From Nitrospira sp. (lineage in GTDB: Bacteria > Nitrospirota > Nitrospiria > Nitrospirales > Nitrospiraceae), in contig JADLEJ010000050.1 of assembly GCA_020846195.1 (NCBI GenBank), forward strand, positions 1-64,000: DNA of 64,000 nt, written 5' to 3'. Positions 62,657 to 64,000 of this stretch are shown one piece after another. The translations under genes were made by a program, and so were the position numbers. The notes below the pieces were generated by a model. It did not search any database, was not told where the DNA came from, and saw only the letters and a list, made by a program, of their open reading frames with translations. Every line of letters begins with the position of its first letter. Position 1 is the stretch's first letter.

Positions 62657-64000
62657 TCAAGATTCACGATTGTCGAGACTTTCAAACGTCGCAAACCGAT
62701 CGTGAAAAAGAAGATCTCGTTTCCCGATCGGTCCATTTCGATGCTTGCTGACGATAATATCGGCAATGCCTTTTCGCTCAGAATTCTGGTCGTAGACTTC
62801 TTCGCGATAAATAAACATGACCACATCGGCGTCCTGTTCGATCGCGCCGGATTCACGCAAGTCGGCCAGCATGGGAATCGGCGGTTTTCTCGCTTCGACC
62901 GCCCGGCTGAGCTGCGAGAGCGCCACGACCGGCACATTCAGCTCTTTCGCCAAGGCCTTGAGCGACCGGGAGATGTCGGAGATCTCCTGCTGGCGCGACT
63001 CTGAATCGCTCCGTCCTTGCATGAGCTGCAGGTAGTCGACAATCAGAAGATCCAGCCCCTTTTCCGCTTTGAGCCGGCGGGCTTTCCCGCGCATCTGCTG
63101 CACGGTAATTCCGCCGGTGTCGTCGATGTAGATTGAGGCCTGCTCCAGCCGCCCCGCCGCTTCGGCCAGTCTCCACCAATCTTCCTTTTGCAGTTTTCCC
63201 GTCCGGAGTCCGTGCGAATCGACGCGCGCTTCCGAGCTCAACATACGCAGCACGATTTGCGGCTTGGACATTTCGAGGCTGAAAATACCGACCACCGCCT
63301 TAGCCTGAATCGCGGCATGTGTCGCAAATCCTAAAGCCAGACTGGTCTTTCCCATACTGGGGCGGGCCGCGACGATCACTAAGTCGGAGGGCTGGAGACC
63401 TGCGGTCAGGTCGTCGAGATCGTAGTACCCTGTCGGGACTCCCGTGACATGCTCTTTCCGCTTCGACAGTTTATCGACAAGATCAAGACTCTCCTTGATG
63501 ATGTCGTTGATCGGCGTGAACGCTCGTTCCAGTTTCCCCTGGGCAATACTGAACACCGAGCGCTCAGCAAAATCGAGCAGATCGTCGATGGACGTCGTTC
63601 CTTCATACCCCTTCGTCAGCACTTCCGTCGAGGTATGGATCAGCTCCCGCGCGACCGCTTTGTCGCGCACAATCTTGCAGTGATAGCGAATGTTCGCGGA
63701 GCTGGACACCGACTGAACCAACTCGGCAAGAAAGGCCGCGCCGCCGATCGCTTCCAGCTCCCCTTTTGATTTTAATCGTTCAGTCAGGGTGATCTGGTCG
63801 ATGACTTCACCGACATCCGACAGATCGAGCATGGCGCGAAACACTTTGCGATGGGCCGTCCGATAGAAATTCTCTTCAACGAGCAATTCCATCGCCTTCG
63901 GCATGGCCAGATTATCCAGCAGAATGGCGCCTAACACGGACTGTTCCGCTTCAAGATTCTGCGGCGGCAATTTCGGCTGAGACAGATCGACGGTCGCAAA
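62657..64000 (-). CDS. dnaB: Replicative DNA helicase DnaB (5' end outside window)
   Basis: The N-terminal domain begins ATVDLSQPKLPPQNLEAEQS and is open to the window edge, so the start lies beyond 64000; the track's TTG start at 63970 is not real. The RecA-like domain has Walker A ARPSMGKTSLALG, Walker B LDLLIVDYLQLMQGR, and the 'QEISDISRSLKALAKELNVPVVALSQLSR' H4 region, with the arginine finger region 'KHRNGPIG' close to the end. It unwinds DNA at the replication fork. Confidence 0.95.
   Translation of the reverse strand, partial: FATVDLSQPKLPPQNLEAEQSVLGAILLDNLAMPKAMELLVEENFYRTAHRKVFRAMLDLSDVGEVIDQITLTERLKSKGELEAIGGAAFLAELVQSVSSSANIRYHCKIVRDKAVARELIHTSTEVLTKGYEGTTSIDDLLDFAERSVFSIAQGKLERAFTPINDIIKESLDLVDKLSKRKEHVTGVPTGYYDLDDLTAGLQPSDLVIVAARPSMGKTSLALGFATHAAIQAKAVVGIFSLEMSKPQIVLRMLSSEARVDSHGLRTGKLQKEDWWRLAEAAGRLEQASIYIDDTGGITVQQMRGKARRLKAEKGLDLLIVDYLQLMQGRSDSESRQQEISDISRSLKALAKELNVPVVALSQLSRAVEARKPPIPMLADLRESGAIEQDADVVMFIYREEVYDQNSERKGIADIIVSKHRNGPIGKRDLLFHDRFATFESLDNRES

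Overview
The window is GC-rich (roughly 58-60 % by eye) bacterial chromosome. Its gene set fits a member of the Nitrospirota, most likely Nitrospira: a hydrogenase-4/complex I-like membrane module, a GH57 glycosidase, DUF1015 and DUF5069 proteins, NtrC-type regulators and a pilA-dnaB neighbourhood. The taxonomic call is an inference from gene content; there is no rRNA or other decisive marker here. I found no tRNA, rRNA or CRISPR array.

Layout. 0.2-2.8 kb: small genes, including a lysine/histidine-rich exported protein, a PII-like protein, DUF5069 and a vapBC toxin-antitoxin pair. 2.9-7.1 kb: a four-gene sugar-type ABC importer operon on the minus strand. 7.2-14.3 kb: a complete gltBD glutamate synthase operon. 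It is bracketed by a leftover 3' end of a second gltD and a leftover 5' end of a second gltB, as if one operon had replaced or been inserted into another. 14.5-24.6 kb: polyprenyl diphosphate synthase, DUF1015, an NtrC-family regulator, an AmgK/MurU-type cell-wall recycling pair, VanZ, a GH57 glycosidase and galT. Short heptamer repeats and one palindromic element lie between these genes.

24.6-29.7 kb is a lower-GC accessory island of decay. It holds fragments of RHS/YD-repeat proteins, frameshifted immunity-like genes, two copies of a REP-associated transposase 3' end, a truncated PIN toxin with its antitoxin, and a complete IS1595-family element of about 1.8 kb. That element has terminal inverted repeats, a perfect 8-bp target duplication, a transposase, a 41-residue companion gene and a membrane-protein cargo gene.

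29.8-43.8 kb returns to core DNA: a CCA-adding/poly(A) polymerase-type enzyme, a ThiS-like sulfur carrier, then a histidine kinase and a sigma-54 response regulator placed directly before a six-subunit hydrogenase-4-like complex. The large subunit lacks the nickel-binding cysteines, so this is better seen as an energy-converting hydrogenase-related (Ehr) complex than a hydrogenase. The gap between regulator and complex contains two identical dyads (CTGCAA-N3-TTGCAG) 43 bp apart and a -24/-12 promoter candidate, which suggests a self-contained sigma-54 circuit. A TtuA-like tRNA thiolase and a PagL-like outer-membrane enzyme follow.

44.6-53.5 kb: glycosyltransferase, PhyH-like dioxygenase, SGNH hydrolase, DUF1080 protein, DnaJ-like chaperone, MarC, a Spy/PepSY periplasmic pair and ilvD. 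53.5-64 kb, minus strand: a YD-like secreted protein, a trypsin-like protease, a DegT aminotransferase, an ABC exporter with an accessory protein, a type IV pilin, a large TPR lipoprotein and dnaB, which runs off the right edge. The pilin/ABC group resembles the pilA-pilGHI arrangement known in Myxococcus.
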